Counted from the stretch's first letter, positions 22,917 through 33,733 are shown. The stretch: 64,000 nt of DNA from Erwinia sp. E602 (GCF_018141005.1 NZ_CP046582.1:1178001-1242000); one strand, 5' to 3'. Translations and numbers: made by a program. The notes: generated from the sequence alone by a model not told the origin.

Positions 22917-25900
22917 ATGATGGAAATTCTGCGTGGTTCGCCCGCTCTGTCGGCATTTCGTATTAACAAACTGCTGACCCGCTTTCAGGACGCTCACCTG
23001 CCGGTGAGTGATATTTACGCCGAGTATGTCCATTTCGCTGATGTCAGCGCGCCGCTCAGTGCGGATGAAAAGGCGCGCCTGCAGCGCCTGCTGAAGTACG
23101 GTCCCTCTCTCGCTGAGCATACCCCGGAAGGCCGTCTGCTGCTGGTGACCCCGCGTCCAGGCACCATCTCTCCGTGGTCGTCCAAAGCCACCGATATCGC
23201 CCATAACTGTGATCTGCCGCAGGTGCTGCGCCTGGAGCGCGGCCTGGCGTTCTACGTGAAGGCCGAGCTGACCGACGCGCAGTGGGCGCAGCTGTCCGCG
23301 GCGCTGCACGACCGCATGATGGAAACCGTGTTCAGCGAGCTGAGCGACGCTGAGCAGCTGTTTGCTCAGCATCAGCCGGCGCCGGTACAGAGCGTTGACG
23401 TGCTGGGTGCCGGCCGCGACGCGCTGGTACAGGCGAACATCAAACTGGGCCTGGCGCTGGCGGACGACGAGATCGACTACCTGCTGGCGGCGTTTGAAAA
23501 ACTGGGGCGCAACCCGAACGACATCGAGCTGTATATGTTTGCTCAGGCCAACTCTGAGCACTGCCGCCATAAGATCTTCAACGCCGACTGGGTGATTGAC
23601 GGTCAGGTGCAGCCGAAGTCGCTGTTTAAGATGATCAAAAACACCTTCGAGAAAACCCCGGACCACGTGCTGTCGGCCTATAAAGACAACGCCGCGGTAA
23701 TGGAAGGCTCGAAGGTCGGCCGTTTCTACGCCGATCCGCAGGGCGGGTATGACTTCCACCAGGAAGAGACCCATATCCTGATGAAGGTGGAAACCCACAA
23801 CCACCCGACCGCGATTTCGCCGTGGCCGGGTGCTGCCACCGGTTCCGGTGGCGAAATTCGTGACGAAGGCGCCACCGGGCGCGGTGCCAAACCGAAAGCC
23901 GGCCTGGTCGGTTTCTCGGTGTCGAACCTGCGTATCCCTGGCTTTGAACAGCCGTGGGAAGAGGATTTCGGCAAACCGGACCGCATCGTCACCGCGCTGG
24001 ACATCATGACCGAAGGGCCGCTGGGCGGTGCCGCGTTTAACAACGAATTTGGTCGCCCGGCGCTGAACGGCTACTTCCGTACCTATGAAGAGCGCGTCAC
24101 CAGCCACAACGGCGAAGAGCTGCGCGGCTACCATAAGCCGATCATGCTGGCGGGCGGTATCGGTAATATCCGTGCCGACCACGTGCAGAAGGGCGAAATC
24201 ACCGTCGGCGCGAAGCTGATCGTGCTGGGTGGCCCGGCGATGAATATCGGCCTCGGCGGCGGCGCGGCCTCCTCTATGGCCTCCGGCCAGTCTGACGCCG
24301 ACCTCGACTTCGCCTCGGTGCAACGCGACAACCCGGAAATGGAGCGTCGGTGCCAGGAAGTGATCGACCGCTGCTGGCAGCTGGGCGAAGCCAACCCGAT
24401 TCTGTTTATCCATGACGTTGGCGCGGGCGGCCTGTCTAACGCCATGCCGGAACTGGTCAGCGACGGCGAGCGCGGCGGCCGTTTCAACCTGCGTGATATC
24501 CTCAACGACGAGCCGGGCATGAGCCCGCTGGAAGTGTGGTGTAACGAATCGCAGGAGCGCTACGTGCTGGCGGTTGCGCCGGAGAGCCTGGCGCTGTTCG
24601 ACGAGCTGTGCCAGCGCGAGCGCGCGCCGTACGCGGTGATCGGTGAAGCCACCGAAGAGATGCACCTGTCGCTGGCCGACAGCCATTTTGACAACACGCC
24701 GATCGATATGCCGCTCGACGTGCTGCTGGGCAAAACGCCAAAAATGACCCGCGACGTCTCCACGCTGCAGGTTCAGGGGCAACCGCTGGTGCGTAACGGC
24801 ATCTCGATTGCCGATGCGGTTAACCGCGTGCTGCACCTGCCGACCGTGGCCGAGAAGACCTTCCTGATCTCGATCGGCGACCGCTCGGTAACCGGTATGG
24901 TCGCCCGCGACCAGATGGTCGGCCCGTGGCAGATCCCGGTGGCCAACTGTGCGGTCACCACCGCCAGCCTTGACAGCTACCACGGTGAAGCGATGGCGCT
25001 GGGCGAACGTGCCCCGGTAGCGCTGCTTGACTTCGCCGCCTCCGGCCGCCTGGCCGTCGGTGAAGCGCTGACCAACATCGCCGCCACCGAAATTGGCCCG
25101 CTGACCCGCGTTAAGCTGTCGGCAAACTGGATGGCCGCTGCCGGTCACCCGGGTGAAGACGCCGGCCTGTACGAAGCGGTGAAAGCGGTGGGTGAAGAGC
25201 TCTGCCCGGCGCTGGGCATCACTATTCCGGTGGGTAAAGACTCGATGTCGATGAAGACCCGCTGGCAGCAGGGCACCGAGCAGCGCGAGATGACCTCGCC
25301 GCTGTCGCTGGTGATCACCGCCTTTGCCCGCGTGGAAGACGTGCGCAAAACCGTGACCCCGCAGCTGCAGACCGTCGATAACAGCCTGCTGCTGGTCGAC
25401 CTTGGCCGCGGCGTTAACGCGCTGGGTGCCACCGCGCTGTCGCAGGTCTACCGTCAGCTGGGCGATAAGCCGGCCGACGTGCGTGACGTGCAGCAGCTGG
25501 CCGGTTTCTGGCACGCTATCCAGGCGCTGGTGGCCGACGGCAAACTGCTGGCCTACCACGACCGCTCCGACGGCGGCCTGCTGGTGACGCTGGCCGAGAT
25601 GGCCTTTACCGGCCACTGCGGCATCAACGTGGATATCGCCGCGCTGGGCAGCGACAGCCTGGCTGCGCTGTTTAACGAAGAGCTGGGTGCGGTAATTCAG
25701 ATTGCCGCTGCCGACCGCGACGCGGTGCTGGCGGTGTTTGCTGAACACGGCCTGGCGGACTGCGTCCACGTGCTGGGCCAGGCGACGCAGGGCGACCGCT
25801 TTGTGATCGCCTCCGGTGACTCTGCGGTGTACAGCGAAAGCCGTACCACCCTGCGTACCTGGTGGGCCGAGACCACCTGGCAGATGCAGCGCCTGCGCGA

Positions 25901-26798
25901 CAACCCGGAATGTGCCGATCAGGAACACGCCGCCAAGCTGGACGATAACGATCCGGGCCTGAACGTCTCTCTGAGCTTCGCACCACAGGAAGATATCGCC
26001 GCGCCGTTTATCGCTACCGGTGCCCGTCCGAAAGTGGCGGTGCTGCGTGAGCAGGGCGTTAACTCCCACGTGGAGATGGCGGCCGCCTTCCACCGCGCCG
26101 GTTTTGACGCGGTTGACGTCCATATGAGCGACCTGCTGGCCGGCCGTCGTGGCCTGGCCGATATGCAGGCGCTGGTGGCCTGTGGCGGCTTCTCCTACGG
26201 TGACGTGCTGGGTGCCGGTGAAGGCTGGGCGAAATCGATTCTGTTTAACGCCCGCGTGCGTGACGAGTTCGAAACCTTCTTCCACCGCCCGCAGACGCTG
26301 GCGCTGGGCGTCTGTAACGGCTGCCAGATGATGTCTAACCTGCGCGAGCTGATCCCGGGCAGCGAAGAGTGGCCGCGCTTTGTGCGTAACCAGTCCGAGC
26401 GTTTTGAAGCGCGCTTCAGCCTGGTGGAAGTGGCGGCCAGCCCGTCACTGCTGCTGGACGGCATGGCCGGTTCCCGTATGCCGATCGCCGTTTCCCACGG
26501 TGAAGGCTTTGTGGAAGTGCGCAGCGATGCGCACCTGGCACAGCTGGAAGCTAAAGGCCTGGTGGCGCTGCGCTTCGTGGATAACTTCGGTAAGGTCACC
26601 CAGCAGTATCCGGCCAACCCGAACGGCTCCCCGAACGGCATCACCGCTGTCACCAACGAAAGCGGCCGCGTGACCATTATGATGCCGCACCCGGAGCGTG
26701 TGTTCCGTACCGTCAGCAACTCCTGGCACCCAACCGAGTGGGGCGAGGACAGCCCGTGGATGCGCATTTTCCGCAATGCGCGTAAACAGCTGGGTTAA
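22917..26798 (+). CDS. purL: Phosphoribosylformylglycinamidine synthase
   Basis: Large PurL (FGAR amidotransferase), fourth step of purine synthesis: FGAR + Gln + ATP to FGAM. 1293 residues against 1295 in E. coli, starting [15 protein letters not shown]-terminal PurS-like and linker region, two tandem AIR-synthase-type halves (about 170-1010), and a C-terminal class I glutamine amidotransferase domain (about 1040-1293). The nucleophile Cys is in [12 protein letters not shown] and the catalytic His/Glu in [11 protein letters not shown]. The ATP site motif [19 protein letters not shown] is intact. Monocistronic, with promoter and terminator. Confidence 0.98.
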   Translation: MMEILRGSPALSAFRINKLLTRFQDAHLPVSDIYAEYVHFADVSAPLSADEKARLQRLLKYGPSLAEHTPEGRLLLVTPRPGTISPWSSKATDIAHNCDLPQVLRLERGLAFYVKAELTDAQWAQLSAALHDRMMETVFSELSDAEQLFAQHQPAPVQSVDVLGAGRDALVQANIKLGLALADDEIDYLLAAFEKLGRNPNDIELYMFAQANSEHCRHKIFNADWVIDGQVQPKSLFKMIKNTFEKTPDHVLSAYKDNAAVMEGSKVGRFYADPQGGYDFHQEETHILMKVETHNHPTAISPWPGAATGSGGEIRDEGATGRGAKPKAGLVGFSVSNLRIPGFEQPWEEDFGKPDRIVTALDIMTEGPLGGAAFNNEFGRPALNGYFRTYEERVTSHNGEELRGYHKPIMLAGGIGNIRADHVQKGEITVGAKLIVLGGPAMNIGLGGGAASSMASGQSDADLDFASVQRDNPEMERRCQEVIDRCWQLGEANPILFIHDVGAGGLSNAMPELVSDGERGGRFNLRDILNDEPGMSPLEVWCNESQERYVLAVAPESLALFDELCQRERAPYAVIGEATEEMHLSLADSHFDNTPIDMPLDVLLGKTPKMTRDVSTLQVQGQPLVRNGISIADAVNRVLHLPTVAEKTFLISIGDRSVTGMVARDQMVGPWQIPVANCAVTTASLDSYHGEAMALGERAPVALLDFAASGRLAVGEALTNIAATEIGPLTRVKLSANWMAAAGHPGEDAGLYEAVKAVGEELCPALGITIPVGKDSMSMKTRWQQGTEQREMTSPLSLVITAFARVEDVRKTVTPQLQTVDNSLLLVDLGRGVNALGATALSQVYRQLGDKPADVRDVQQLAGFWHAIQALVADGKLLAYHDRSDGGLLVTLAEMAFTGHCGINVDIAALGSDSLAALFNEELGAVIQIAAADRDAVLAVFAEHGLADCVHVLGQATQGDRFVIASGDSAVYSESRTTLRTWWAETTWQMQRLRDNPECADQEHAAKLDDNDPGLNVSLSFAPQEDIAAPFIATGARPKVAVLREQGVNSHVEMAAAFHRAGFDAVDVHMSDLLAGRRGLADMQALVACGGFSYGDVLGAGEGWAKSILFNARVRDEFETFFHRPQTLALGVCNGCQMMSNLRELIPGSEEWPRFVRNQSERFEARFSLVEVAASPSLLLDGMAGSRMPIAVSHGEGFVEVRSDAHLAQLEAKGLVALRFVDNFGKVTQQYPANPNGSPNGITAVTNESGRVTIMMPHPERVFRTVSNSWHPTEWGEDSPWMRIFRNARKQLG

Positions 26799-26806
26799 TT
26801 AACCCG

Positions 26807-27067
26807 CTAACAGGAAGGCCGGGGAAACCCGGCCTTTTTATTGGTTTCGGTTTCAGCATCGCCCGGCGGGTCCCGCTCCCTCAGCATGCGTTGATTCTGA
26901 TAGTGCTGAAGATAAGCGGGTGAATCGCAGTGCTGCGGATCGATGTTGACGCGGGGAAGGGCGATCCGTGGGCTGTGGATAGCGGCAACGGCCAGCCACA
27001 GCGCCAGCATGGCGACGGTGAGGCAACAGGCCAGGGCAATGGCCCGATTTATGCTGATCTTTTTCAT
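26807..27067 (-). CDS. Small single-helix membrane or exported protein
   Basis: 86 residues from ATG 27067 (MKKISINRAIALACCLTV...). A basic start followed by a hydrophobic segment (about 8-30) looks like a signal anchor or signal peptide; the rest is polar with one Cys (IDPQHCDSPAYLQHYQNQR). No family recognised. An in-frame ATG at 27145 exists, but this internal start gives the only sensible export signal. It lies opposite purL and glmY in the purL-glmY gap and its end runs through the purL terminator. It might be real or a chance ORF. Confidence 0.4.
   Translation of the reverse strand: MKKISINRAIALACCLTVAMLALWLAVAAIHSPRIALPRVNIDPQHCDSPAYLQHYQNQRMLRERDPPGDAETETNKKAGFPRPSC
26815..26841 (+). 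terminator. purL Rho-independent terminator
   Basis: Stem AGGCCGGG / CCCGGCCT with a GAAA-type loop followed by TTTTTA, 17 bases after the purL stop. Confidence 0.9.
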
Positions 27068-27234
27068 CCCTGTTATTCCGCTGAACTGCCAAAAGCTGAG
27101 TAGTACCACACTTTTTTCTGAGGCCGGATAACCGGTAGTGCGCATAACTTTTTCCTCCAGCCAGGCGTATGTCTGTGCCGCGCGGACGGTTGATTAAGCC
27201 ATGTTACTCTTTAGCGACACTCTGTTAACCGGAG

Positions 27235-27267
27235 TGTCGTCATATGGTGACATTTAACCTGTTGAAT
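27235..27267 (+). promoter_or_regulatory. GlrR binding site and IHF site upstream of glmY
   Basis: TGTC-N10-GACA (27235-27252) is an exact match to the GlrR activator site known from E. coli glmY, about 165 bases upstream of the sigma-54 promoter. TAACCTGTTGAAT (27255-27267) fits the IHF consensus in reverse orientation with one mismatch. Together they imply looping from GlrR to the sigma-54 holoenzyme. Confidence 0.75.
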
Positions 27268-27404
27268 TTAATGGCGGAGTTTTTCCTGGTTGGCAATGCG
27301 TTGCTTTGCAGCGACAGTCGTCACCGAAATCAGAAGGCAATGCGCAGGGTGATGAGCAGCTGAAATGACATAAGTCACCGTTTAACAGGGTGTTACTACA
27401 CTTA

Positions 27405-27440
27405 TTGCAAAACTGGCACGCCAATTGCTATAATACCTTC
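27405..27440 (+). promoter_or_regulatory. Overlapping sigma-70 and sigma-54 promoters of glmY
   Basis: Sigma-54: TGGCAC (27414-27419), five bases, TTGCT (27425-27429), a perfect -24/-12 pair placing the start at about 27441. Sigma-70: TTGCAA (27405-27410), 18 bases, TATAAT (27429-27434), giving a start at about the same base. This double promoter is the arrangement described for enterobacterial glmY. Confidence 0.88.
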
Positions 27441-27667
27441 AGTGGCTCATTCACCTGGTTATGACAGCCCTGCGCAAGCGGACTAGTAGCTCATAACATC
27501 CCGAATGACGCACAAAACGGTGCCTGCCGTCCACCCCACCGATAATCGTTCACTCTGTGACGTTATCAAGCATCGGACGAAACGTTGAGTTAGGCACCAC
27601 CTCTTCCGCCGCGATGGTAAGCCGTCGCGGCACCGATGGCCGGTTCACTGAACCGGCCATTTTTTTG
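27441..27667 (+). ncRNA. glmY: GlmY small regulatory RNA
   Basis: The 5' end AGTGGCTCATTCACC and the internal CATCGGACGAAACGTTGAG (27571-27589 area) match recalled E. coli GlmY, and the locus between purL and glrK is the same. GlmY binds the adaptor RapZ and so spares GlmZ, which activates glmS (glucosamine-6-phosphate synthase). A central stem GCCGCGA/TCGCGGC precedes the terminator ATGGCCGGTTC/GAACCGGCCAT (27636-27660) with a seven-T tail. At about 226 bases it is longer than the 184-nt E. coli transcript; the extra length is in the 5' half and the terminator arm. Confidence 0.85.
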
Positions 27668-27809
27668 CCGCTAGCCCGACCCGACTCACGACACCTGACG
27701 CCGTTCTTCCTGACACAGTGCTTCCCAACAACGTACTTCCTGACGCCGCACTTCCCTCCGCCGCCGCTCTCCGTTAGCATCGCTGTTTTGTTGACGACGA
27801 GATCTGCCC

Positions 27810-29240
27810 GTGAAAAGTTGGCGTCTGTTCCCGCGTTCCCTGCGTCAGCTGGTGCTGATGGCGTTCTTACTGGTGCTGCTGCCGCTGCTGGTGCTGGCCT
27901 GGCAGGCGTGGGAGAGCCTCTCCGCGCTGAGCGAGCGGGCGGCGGACACCAACCGCACCACGCTGACCGACGTGCGCCGTAGCGAGGCGATGGCGCGCAC
28001 CGCGCTGGAGCTGGAACGCAGCTACCGCCAGTACTGCGTGCTGGATGACCCGATGCTGGCGCGCCTCTATCAGACCCAGCGCAGCCGCTACTCACAGATG
28101 CTGGACGCCCACGCCCAGGTGCTGCCGGATATGTCGACCTACCAGAGCCTGCGGCAGAACCTGACCCTGCTCAGCCAGCTGCACTGCACCACCAGCGGCC
28201 CGGTCAGGGAAGCGGGCGACGCGCTGGAGGCGTTCTCGCAGGCCAACGTGCAGCTGGTGCAGACTACCCGCGAAGTGGTGTTTGCCCGTGGACTGCAGTT
28301 ACAGCGCGAAATTGCCGATCGCGGCCAGTTCTTCGGCTGGCAGGCGCTGACGCTGTTTCTGCTCAGCCTCGGGCTGGTGCTGCTCTGTACCCGGATGATT
28401 ATCGGGCCGGTAAAGGCGGTGGAGCGGATGATTAACCGGCTGGGGGAGGGGAAGCCTCTCGGCCAGAGCTTCGCCTTTAAGGGGCCACGTGAGATCCGTT
28501 CGCTGGCGCAGCGCATCCTGTGGCTGAGCGAGCGCCTCGCCTGGCTGGAGGCGCAGCGCCACGAGTTCCTGCGGCATATTTCCCACGAGCTGAAAACGCC
28601 GCTGGCCAGCATGCGCGAAGGCACCGAACTGCTGGCCGACGGCGTGGCCGGGCCGCTGACCGCCGACCAGCGTGAGGTGGTCAGCATTCTCGACGACAGC
28701 AGCCGCCACCTGCAGCGGCTGATTGAACAGCTGCTCGACTACAACCGCAAGCTGGCCGACGGCCCGGCGGTGCTGGAGCCGGTGACGCTGGCGCCGATGA
28801 TTGAGCAGCTGATCGCCACCCACAGCCTGACCGCCCGCGCCAAGTCGATGCGCACCGAAACAGACCTGCAGGCCGCCGCCTGCATGGCCGAACCGACTTT
28901 GTTACTGCGCGCCATCGATAATCTTTACTCCAATGCGCTACACTACGGCGCAGAGTCCGGCACCATCTGGATCAGCAGCCGCCAGCAGGGCGATCGGGTG
29001 ATTATCGACGTGGCCAACAGCGGCACGCCGATTCCCTATGGCGAGCGGGCGATGATCTTTGAACCCTTCTTCCAGGGCAACCTGCAGCGCAAAGGCGCTG
29101 TGAAGGGCAGCGGGCTGGGCCTGAGTATTGCCAGGGATTGCCTGCACCGCCTGCAGGGCGACCTGCAGCTGGCAGAGCACGCTAAGGCAGACGTCTGCTT
29201 TCGTATCGAACTGAATAGCACCGCCGGGAACGGATCTTAA
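27810..29240 (+). CDS. glrK: Two-component sensor kinase GlrK (QseE)
   Basis: Inner-membrane histidine kinase that phosphorylates GlrR. GTG start at 27810, giving 476 residues against 475 in E. coli. Membrane helices are at about 13-32 and 176-194, with a periplasmic sensor domain between them. A HAMP-like linker follows, then the phospho-acceptor H259 in RHISHELKTPLASMREG and the ATPase with N-box NLYSNALHYG and G-box GSGLGLSIARD. Lies directly downstream of glmY, whose transcription the pair controls. Overlaps qseG by one base. Confidence 0.95.
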   Translation: MKSWRLFPRSLRQLVLMAFLLVLLPLLVLAWQAWESLSALSERAADTNRTTLTDVRRSEAMARTALELERSYRQYCVLDDPMLARLYQTQRSRYSQMLDAHAQVLPDMSTYQSLRQNLTLLSQLHCTTSGPVREAGDALEAFSQANVQLVQTTREVVFARGLQLQREIADRGQFFGWQALTLFLLSLGLVLLCTRMIIGPVKAVERMINRLGEGKPLGQSFAFKGPREIRSLAQRILWLSERLAWLEAQRHEFLRHISHELKTPLASMREGTELLADGVAGPLTADQREVVSILDDSSRHLQRLIEQLLDYNRKLADGPAVLEPVTLAPMIEQLIATHSLTARAKSMRTETDLQAAACMAEPTLLLRAIDNLYSNALHYGAESGTIWISSRQQGDRVIIDVANSGTPIPYGERAMIFEPFFQGNLQRKGAVKGSGLGLSIARDCLHRLQGDLQLAEHAKADVCFRIELNSTAGNGS

Positions 29241-29977
29241 TGCGACTGACACTTTCTCTTTTTCAACTACCGAGCCTGCGCCACGGCGCGGTCTGCGCCG
29301 TGGCGCTGCTCAGCGGCCTGCTGGCCGGCTGCAACACCCCCTCGCGCAGCGGCGCTGACGCTATTCATAGCGGATCGCCACCGGAAAGCACCCTGGTGGA
29401 TTATCACCAGGTCGGCTGTGCGTCGATCTGGTCATTTAACGATACGGCTGCGATGCATAATCCGCTCTACTGGCTGCGGGCGATGGACTGCGCAGAGCGC
29501 CTGTCACCGGCTGCTGCCCGGGCCGAAGCGCACCGCTGGCCGGCTGAGAACTGGCAGAGCACCTTTAAACAGGCGGTACTGCTGGATAACGGTAATGTCA
29601 CGCCGGTGGAGCGCCGTCAGTATCTTGACCGGCTGGACGGCTACGGCAGCGATTACCCGGCCGCCGTGCGTCCGCTGCTGACGCTGTGGCGGGAAGGGCA
29701 GGGCTCGCTGCTGCAGCTTTCTGCGGAGCGCACGCGTTACGCCCATCTGCAGCAGAGCAGCGACGCCCAGCTGGACGCGCTGCGCCAGCAGGCCAGCAGC
29801 CAGAGCCAGCAGCTGGCGGACACCCGCCGCAAGCTCGACAGCCTGACCGACATTGAACGTCAGCTCTCATCCCGCCGCGCGCCGGATGCCGGCGATACCA
29901 GCCACGCCGACGACCGCGCGGAGCCGGCAGGCAGCCCGCGTCCGGGCAACCCCACCGGGGAGGATGCCAACCCATGA
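29240..29977 (+). CDS. qseG: Outer-membrane lipoprotein QseG (GlrX)
   Basis: Accessory lipoprotein of the GlrK/GlrR system; in related bacteria QseG interacts with the sensor kinase in the periplasm. Lipobox LLAGC with the lipidated Cys at residue 31, after an atypically long N-terminus. A helical, Gln-rich coiled-coil region covers about 155-215, and the C-terminal tail is disordered and charged. 245 residues. Start and stop overlap both neighbours (ATG overlaps, 29240 and 29974), so the three genes are translationally coupled. Confidence 0.9.
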   Translation: MRLTLSLFQLPSLRHGAVCAVALLSGLLAGCNTPSRSGADAIHSGSPPESTLVDYHQVGCASIWSFNDTAAMHNPLYWLRAMDCAERLSPAAARAEAHRWPAENWQSTFKQAVLLDNGNVTPVERRQYLDRLDGYGSDYPAAVRPLLTLWREGQGSLLQLSAERTRYAHLQQSSDAQLDALRQQASSQSQQLADTRRKLDSLTDIERQLSSRRAPDAGDTSHADDRAEPAGSPRPGNPTGEDANP

Positions 29978-31308
29978 GCAAACACGCCGCCCGCCTGCTG
30001 CTGGTCGACGACGACCCATCGCTGCTGAAGCTGCTGGGGATGCGCCTGAGCAGTGAAGGCTTTTTAGTCACCACCGCCGCCAGCGGCCCGGAGGCGCTGA
30101 AGCTGCTGAACCGGGAAACCTTCGACCTGGTGATTAGCGATCTGCGGATGGATGAGATGGACGGCATGGCGCTGTTCACCGAAATCCAGCGGCTGAAGCC
30201 GGGCATGCCGGTGATTATCCTCACCGCCCACGGCTCGATCCCGGACGCGGTTGCCGCCACCCGCCAGGGGGTGTTCAGCTTCCTGACCAAGCCGGTCGAC
30301 CGCGATGCGCTCTATAAGGCGATTGACGAGGCGCTGGCGCAGCGCGCGCCGGGCAGCGATAACGCCTGGAGCGAGGCGATTGTCACCCGCAGCCCGCTGA
30401 TGCTGAGGCTGCTGGAGCAGGCGCGGATGGTGGCGCAGTCCGACGTCAGTGTGCTGATCAACGGCCAGAGCGGTACCGGTAAAGAGGTACTGGCGCAGGC
30501 GATCCACGCCGCCAGCCCGCGCGCGGGTAACGCCTTTATCGCCATCAACTGCGGCGCGCTGCCCGAGCAGCTGCTGGAGTCTGAGCTGTTCGGCCACGCC
30601 AAAGGGGCGTTTACCGGCGCGGTCAGCAGCCGTGAAGGGCTGTTCCAGGCCGCCGAGGGCGGCACGCTGTTTCTTGATGAGATCGGCGATATGCCGCAGG
30701 CGCTGCAGGTCAAGCTGCTGCGGGTGCTGCAGGAGCGCAAGGTACGGCCGCTGGGCAGCAACCGCGATCTGGATATCAATGTGCGCATCATCTCGGCCAC
30801 CCACCGCGACCTGCCGAAGGCGATGGAGAAAAAAGAGTTTCGCGAGGACCTCTACTACCGGCTTAACGTGGTCAGCCTTAAGCTGCCGGCGCTGCACGAG
30901 CGGGCGGAAGATATTCCGCTGCTGGCCGGCCACCTGCTCAAGCAGGCCGCCGAACGGCATAAACCCTTTGTGCGCAGCTTCTCCACCGACGCCCTGCGCC
31001 GGCTGATGGCCGCCAGCTGGCCGGGCAACGTGCGCCAGCTGGTCAACGTGATCGAACAGTGCGTGGCGCTGACCTCCGCGCCGGTCATCAGCGACGCGCT
31101 GGTGGAGCAGGCGCTGGCCGGTGAGAACACCGCGCTGCCGACTTTTGCCGAAGCGCGCAACCAGTTTGAGCTGAACTACCTGCGCAAGCTGCTGCAGATG
31201 ACCCGCGGCAACGTCACTAACGCCGCGCGGCTGGCCGGGCGCAACCGCACCGAGTTCTATAAGCTGCTCTCGCGACATGAACTGGATGCCGCCGACTTTA
31301 AAGAGTAA
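29974..31308 (+). CDS. glrR: Sigma-54-dependent response regulator GlrR (QseF)
   Basis: Activator of the sigma-54 glmY promoter. Receiver domain about 1-120 with phospho-acceptor D56 (VISDLRMDEMDG). AAA+ domain about 135-365 with Walker A GQSGTGKE (164-171) and the sigma-54 contact loop GAFTGA (211-216). C-terminal Fis-type helix-turn-helix near 410-437 (NVTNAARLAGRNRTEFYKLL). 444 residues, exact family length. It should bind TGTC-N10-GACA at 27235 with IHF. Confidence 0.96.
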   Translation: MSKHAARLLLVDDDPSLLKLLGMRLSSEGFLVTTAASGPEALKLLNRETFDLVISDLRMDEMDGMALFTEIQRLKPGMPVIILTAHGSIPDAVAATRQGVFSFLTKPVDRDALYKAIDEALAQRAPGSDNAWSEAIVTRSPLMLRLLEQARMVAQSDVSVLINGQSGTGKEVLAQAIHAASPRAGNAFIAINCGALPEQLLESELFGHAKGAFTGAVSSREGLFQAAEGGTLFLDEIGDMPQALQVKLLRVLQERKVRPLGSNRDLDINVRIISATHRDLPKAMEKKEFREDLYYRLNVVSLKLPALHERAEDIPLLAGHLLKQAAERHKPFVRSFSTDALRRLMAASWPGNVRQLVNVIEQCVALTSAPVISDALVEQALAGENTALPTFAEARNQFELNYLRKLLQMTRGNVTNAARLAGRNRTEFYKLLSRHELDAADFKE

Positions 31309-31348
31309 TTTTTCAGTGCCGTTAGTCGCCCTGGATATGGTAGTTTAG

Positions 31349-31783
<435 letters not shown>

Positions 31784-31882
31784 TCGCTGAATCTCGCCAG
31801 TGCGTCAGCCCGGGTCACCGGGCTGGATTTGCCGGTTGCCTGATTAGCAAGCCGTTGCTGACCACTCTCTGTTGTATCCTCT

Positions 31883-32015
31883 CAGACTCCAGACTCCAGA
31901 CTCCAGACTCCAGACTCCAGACTCCAGACTCCAGACTCCAGACTCCAGACTCCAGACTCCAGACTCCAGACTCCAGACTCCAGACTCCAGACTCCAGACT
32001 CCAGACTCCAGATTC
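31883..32015. repeat. Heptamer tandem repeat, 18 perfect copies of CAGACTC
   Basis: Eighteen perfect consecutive 7-base units (31883-32008) followed by one with a single change, CAGATTC (32009-32015). It lies in the 541-base gap between glnB and glyA. Because 7 is not a multiple of 3, every frame across it spells a heptapeptide repeat, which explains the repetitive ORFs on both strands; these have no ribosome site and are not called. Perfect copies imply recent expansion and probable length variation between strains. Confidence 0.95.
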
Positions 32016-32197
32016 CACTTCACCCACCGAAGCTGATTTCACGCGGCTGAGCTGAGTTTCCGCTCATTTTCTGGCGTGATGACTGTTTTTTCAGCGGCAG
32101 GCCGCACCCGGCGGATAAGAAAACCGCATCCCGCAGATGAATAAAAATCCGTAAATCAGGGGTTGCAAAAAGCGTAACTAACCCTTGCCAGTACTGG

Positions 32198-32213
32198 AGC
32201 CAATCGTTTGCGT
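32198..32213 (+). promoter_or_regulatory. PurR box upstream of glyA
   Basis: AGCCAATCGTTTGCGT fits the PurR operator and closely resembles the known E. coli glyA PurR site. It lies 112 bases before glyA. The remaining sequence of this gap (31784-31882, 32016-32197) holds nothing I can name besides the heptamer repeat. Confidence 0.75.
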
Positions 32214-32324
32214 AAAAAGGCAGTTTTGATGCTATTCAACGGGTGGGTAAACAGTTTACACTGTTGCCCATCACCCCTCAGGGGGTCATTTCTTATTTAA
32301 AGTCAGTTGAGTCAGGAGATGCAG

Positions 32325-33578
32325 ATGTTAAAGCGTGAAATGAACATTGCCGATTACGACGCCGAGTTATGGCAGGCGATGGAGCAGGAGAAAGTGCGTC
32401 AGGAAGAGCACATCGAGCTGATTGCTTCAGAAAACTACACCAGCCCACGCGTGATGCAGGCTCAGGGCTCTCAGCTGACCAATAAATATGCCGAAGGTTA
32501 CCCGGGCAAGCGCTACTACGGTGGCTGTGAGTACGTGGATATCGTAGAGCAGCTGGCTATCGACCGTGCCAAAGAGCTGTTCGGTGCCGACTACGCTAAC
32601 GTGCAGCCGCACTCCGGTTCTCAGGCTAACTTCGCGGTGTACACCGCGCTGCTGCAGCCGGGCGACACCATTCTGGGTATGAACCTGGCGCACGGTGGTC
32701 ACCTGACCCACGGTTCCCCGGTTAACCTGTCCGGTAAACTGTATAAGGTCATTCCTTACGGCATCGATGAAACCGGTCAGATCGACTACAACGAACTGGC
32801 CGAGCTGGCGAAACAGCACCAGCCGAAAATGATCGTTGGCGGTTTCTCTGCTTATTCCGGCGTGTGCGACTGGGCCAAAATGCGTGAAATCGCAGATTCG
32901 GTCGGCGCTTACCTGTTTGTGGATATGGCACACGTAGCGGGCCTGATCGCCGCAGACGTCTACCCGAACCCGGTTCCGCATGCCCATATCGTCACCTCTA
33001 CCACCCACAAAACCCTGGCAGGTCCGCGCGGCGGCATCATCCTGGCGAAAGGCGGTGACGAAGATTTCTACAAAAAGCTGAACTCAGCCGTCTTCCCTGG
33101 CGGCCAGGGCGGCCCGCTGATGCACGTAATCGCTGGTAAAGCGGTGGCGTTCAAAGAAGCGATGGAGCCGGAGTTCAAAACCTACCAGCAGCAGGTGGCA
33201 AAAAACGCCAAAGCGATGGTTGAGGTGTTCCTGTCCCGTGGTTACAACGTGGTATCCGGCGGCACGCATAACCACCTGTTCCTGCTGGACCTGGTGGACA
33301 AGAACCTGACCGGTAAAGAAGCTGACGCCGCCCTGGGCCGCGCCAACATCACCGTCAACAAAAACAGCGTGCCTAACGATCCGAAGAGCCCGTTTGTCAC
33401 CTCCGGTATCCGCATCGGTTCTCCTGCGGTGACCCGTCGCGGCTTCAAAGAAGCTGAAGTGCGTGAACTGGCTGGCTGGATCAGCGATATTCTCGACAAT
33501 ATCAACGATGAAGCGGTCAGCGAGCGCGTCAAGAAGCAGGTGCTGGAAATCTGCGCACGCTTCCCGGTTTACGCGTAA
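32325..33578 (+). CDS. glyA: Serine hydroxymethyltransferase
   Basis: PLP enzyme converting serine + THF to glycine + methylene-THF, the main one-carbon source. 417 residues, exact length, from ATG 32325 ([17 protein letters not shown]). The CAGGAG ribosome site is 7 bases upstream; ATGs at 32307-32319 are less likely. The PLP lysine lies in [15 protein letters not shown] (about 223-237). HGSPVN and the C-terminal [12 protein letters not shown] block are intact. PurR control matches its role in purine supply. Confidence 0.98.
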   Translation: MLKREMNIADYDAELWQAMEQEKVRQEEHIELIASENYTSPRVMQAQGSQLTNKYAEGYPGKRYYGGCEYVDIVEQLAIDRAKELFGADYANVQPHSGSQANFAVYTALLQPGDTILGMNLAHGGHLTHGSPVNLSGKLYKVIPYGIDETGQIDYNELAELAKQHQPKMIVGGFSAYSGVCDWAKMREIADSVGAYLFVDMAHVAGLIAADVYPNPVPHAHIVTSTTHKTLAGPRGGIILAKGGDEDFYKKLNSAVFPGGQGGPLMHVIAGKAVAFKEAMEPEFKTYQQQVAKNAKAMVEVFLSRGYNVVSGGTHNHLFLLDLVDKNLTGKEADAALGRANITVNKNSVPNDPKSPFVTSGIRIGSPAVTRRGFKEAEVRELAGWISDILDNINDEAVSERVKKQVLEICARFPVYA

Positions 33579-33655
33579 GTGAGATAACCCACCGGCCGGC
33601 CGCATAAGGCCTCCGGTGAGGCAGGGCGGTTCCGTTATGGAAGCTGCCCCACAGA

Positions 33656-33689
33656 TAGCGGGACACGTCAGTGTCCCGCTATTTTTTTA
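33656..33689 (+). terminator. glyA Rho-independent terminator
   Basis: Perfect 11-bp stem TAGCGGGACAC / GTGTCCCGCTA with a GTCA loop, followed by seven T residues, 78 bases after the glyA stop. Confidence 0.92.
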
Positions 33690-33733
33690 TCCGCCGCCAG
33701 CGTGTAGAGTAGCCGCACTTTGTCGGAGGGAAA

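Noticed and set aside
22914..26285. 1123-codon open frame antisense to purL
   Set aside because: It mirrors purL codons in a GC-rich gene, has no ribosome site or recognisable domain, and its composition (His, Arg, Gln, Val) is that of antisense shadow frames.
27557..28095. ORFs overlapping glmY and the start of glrK
   Set aside because: They cover the GlmY terminator and promoter-proximal DNA and lack ribosome sites or domains.
31815..32055. Heptapeptide-repeat ORFs on both strands over the heptamer array
   Set aside because: Any frame through a perfect 7-base repeat without stops gives this; no start site, and no conserved flank.
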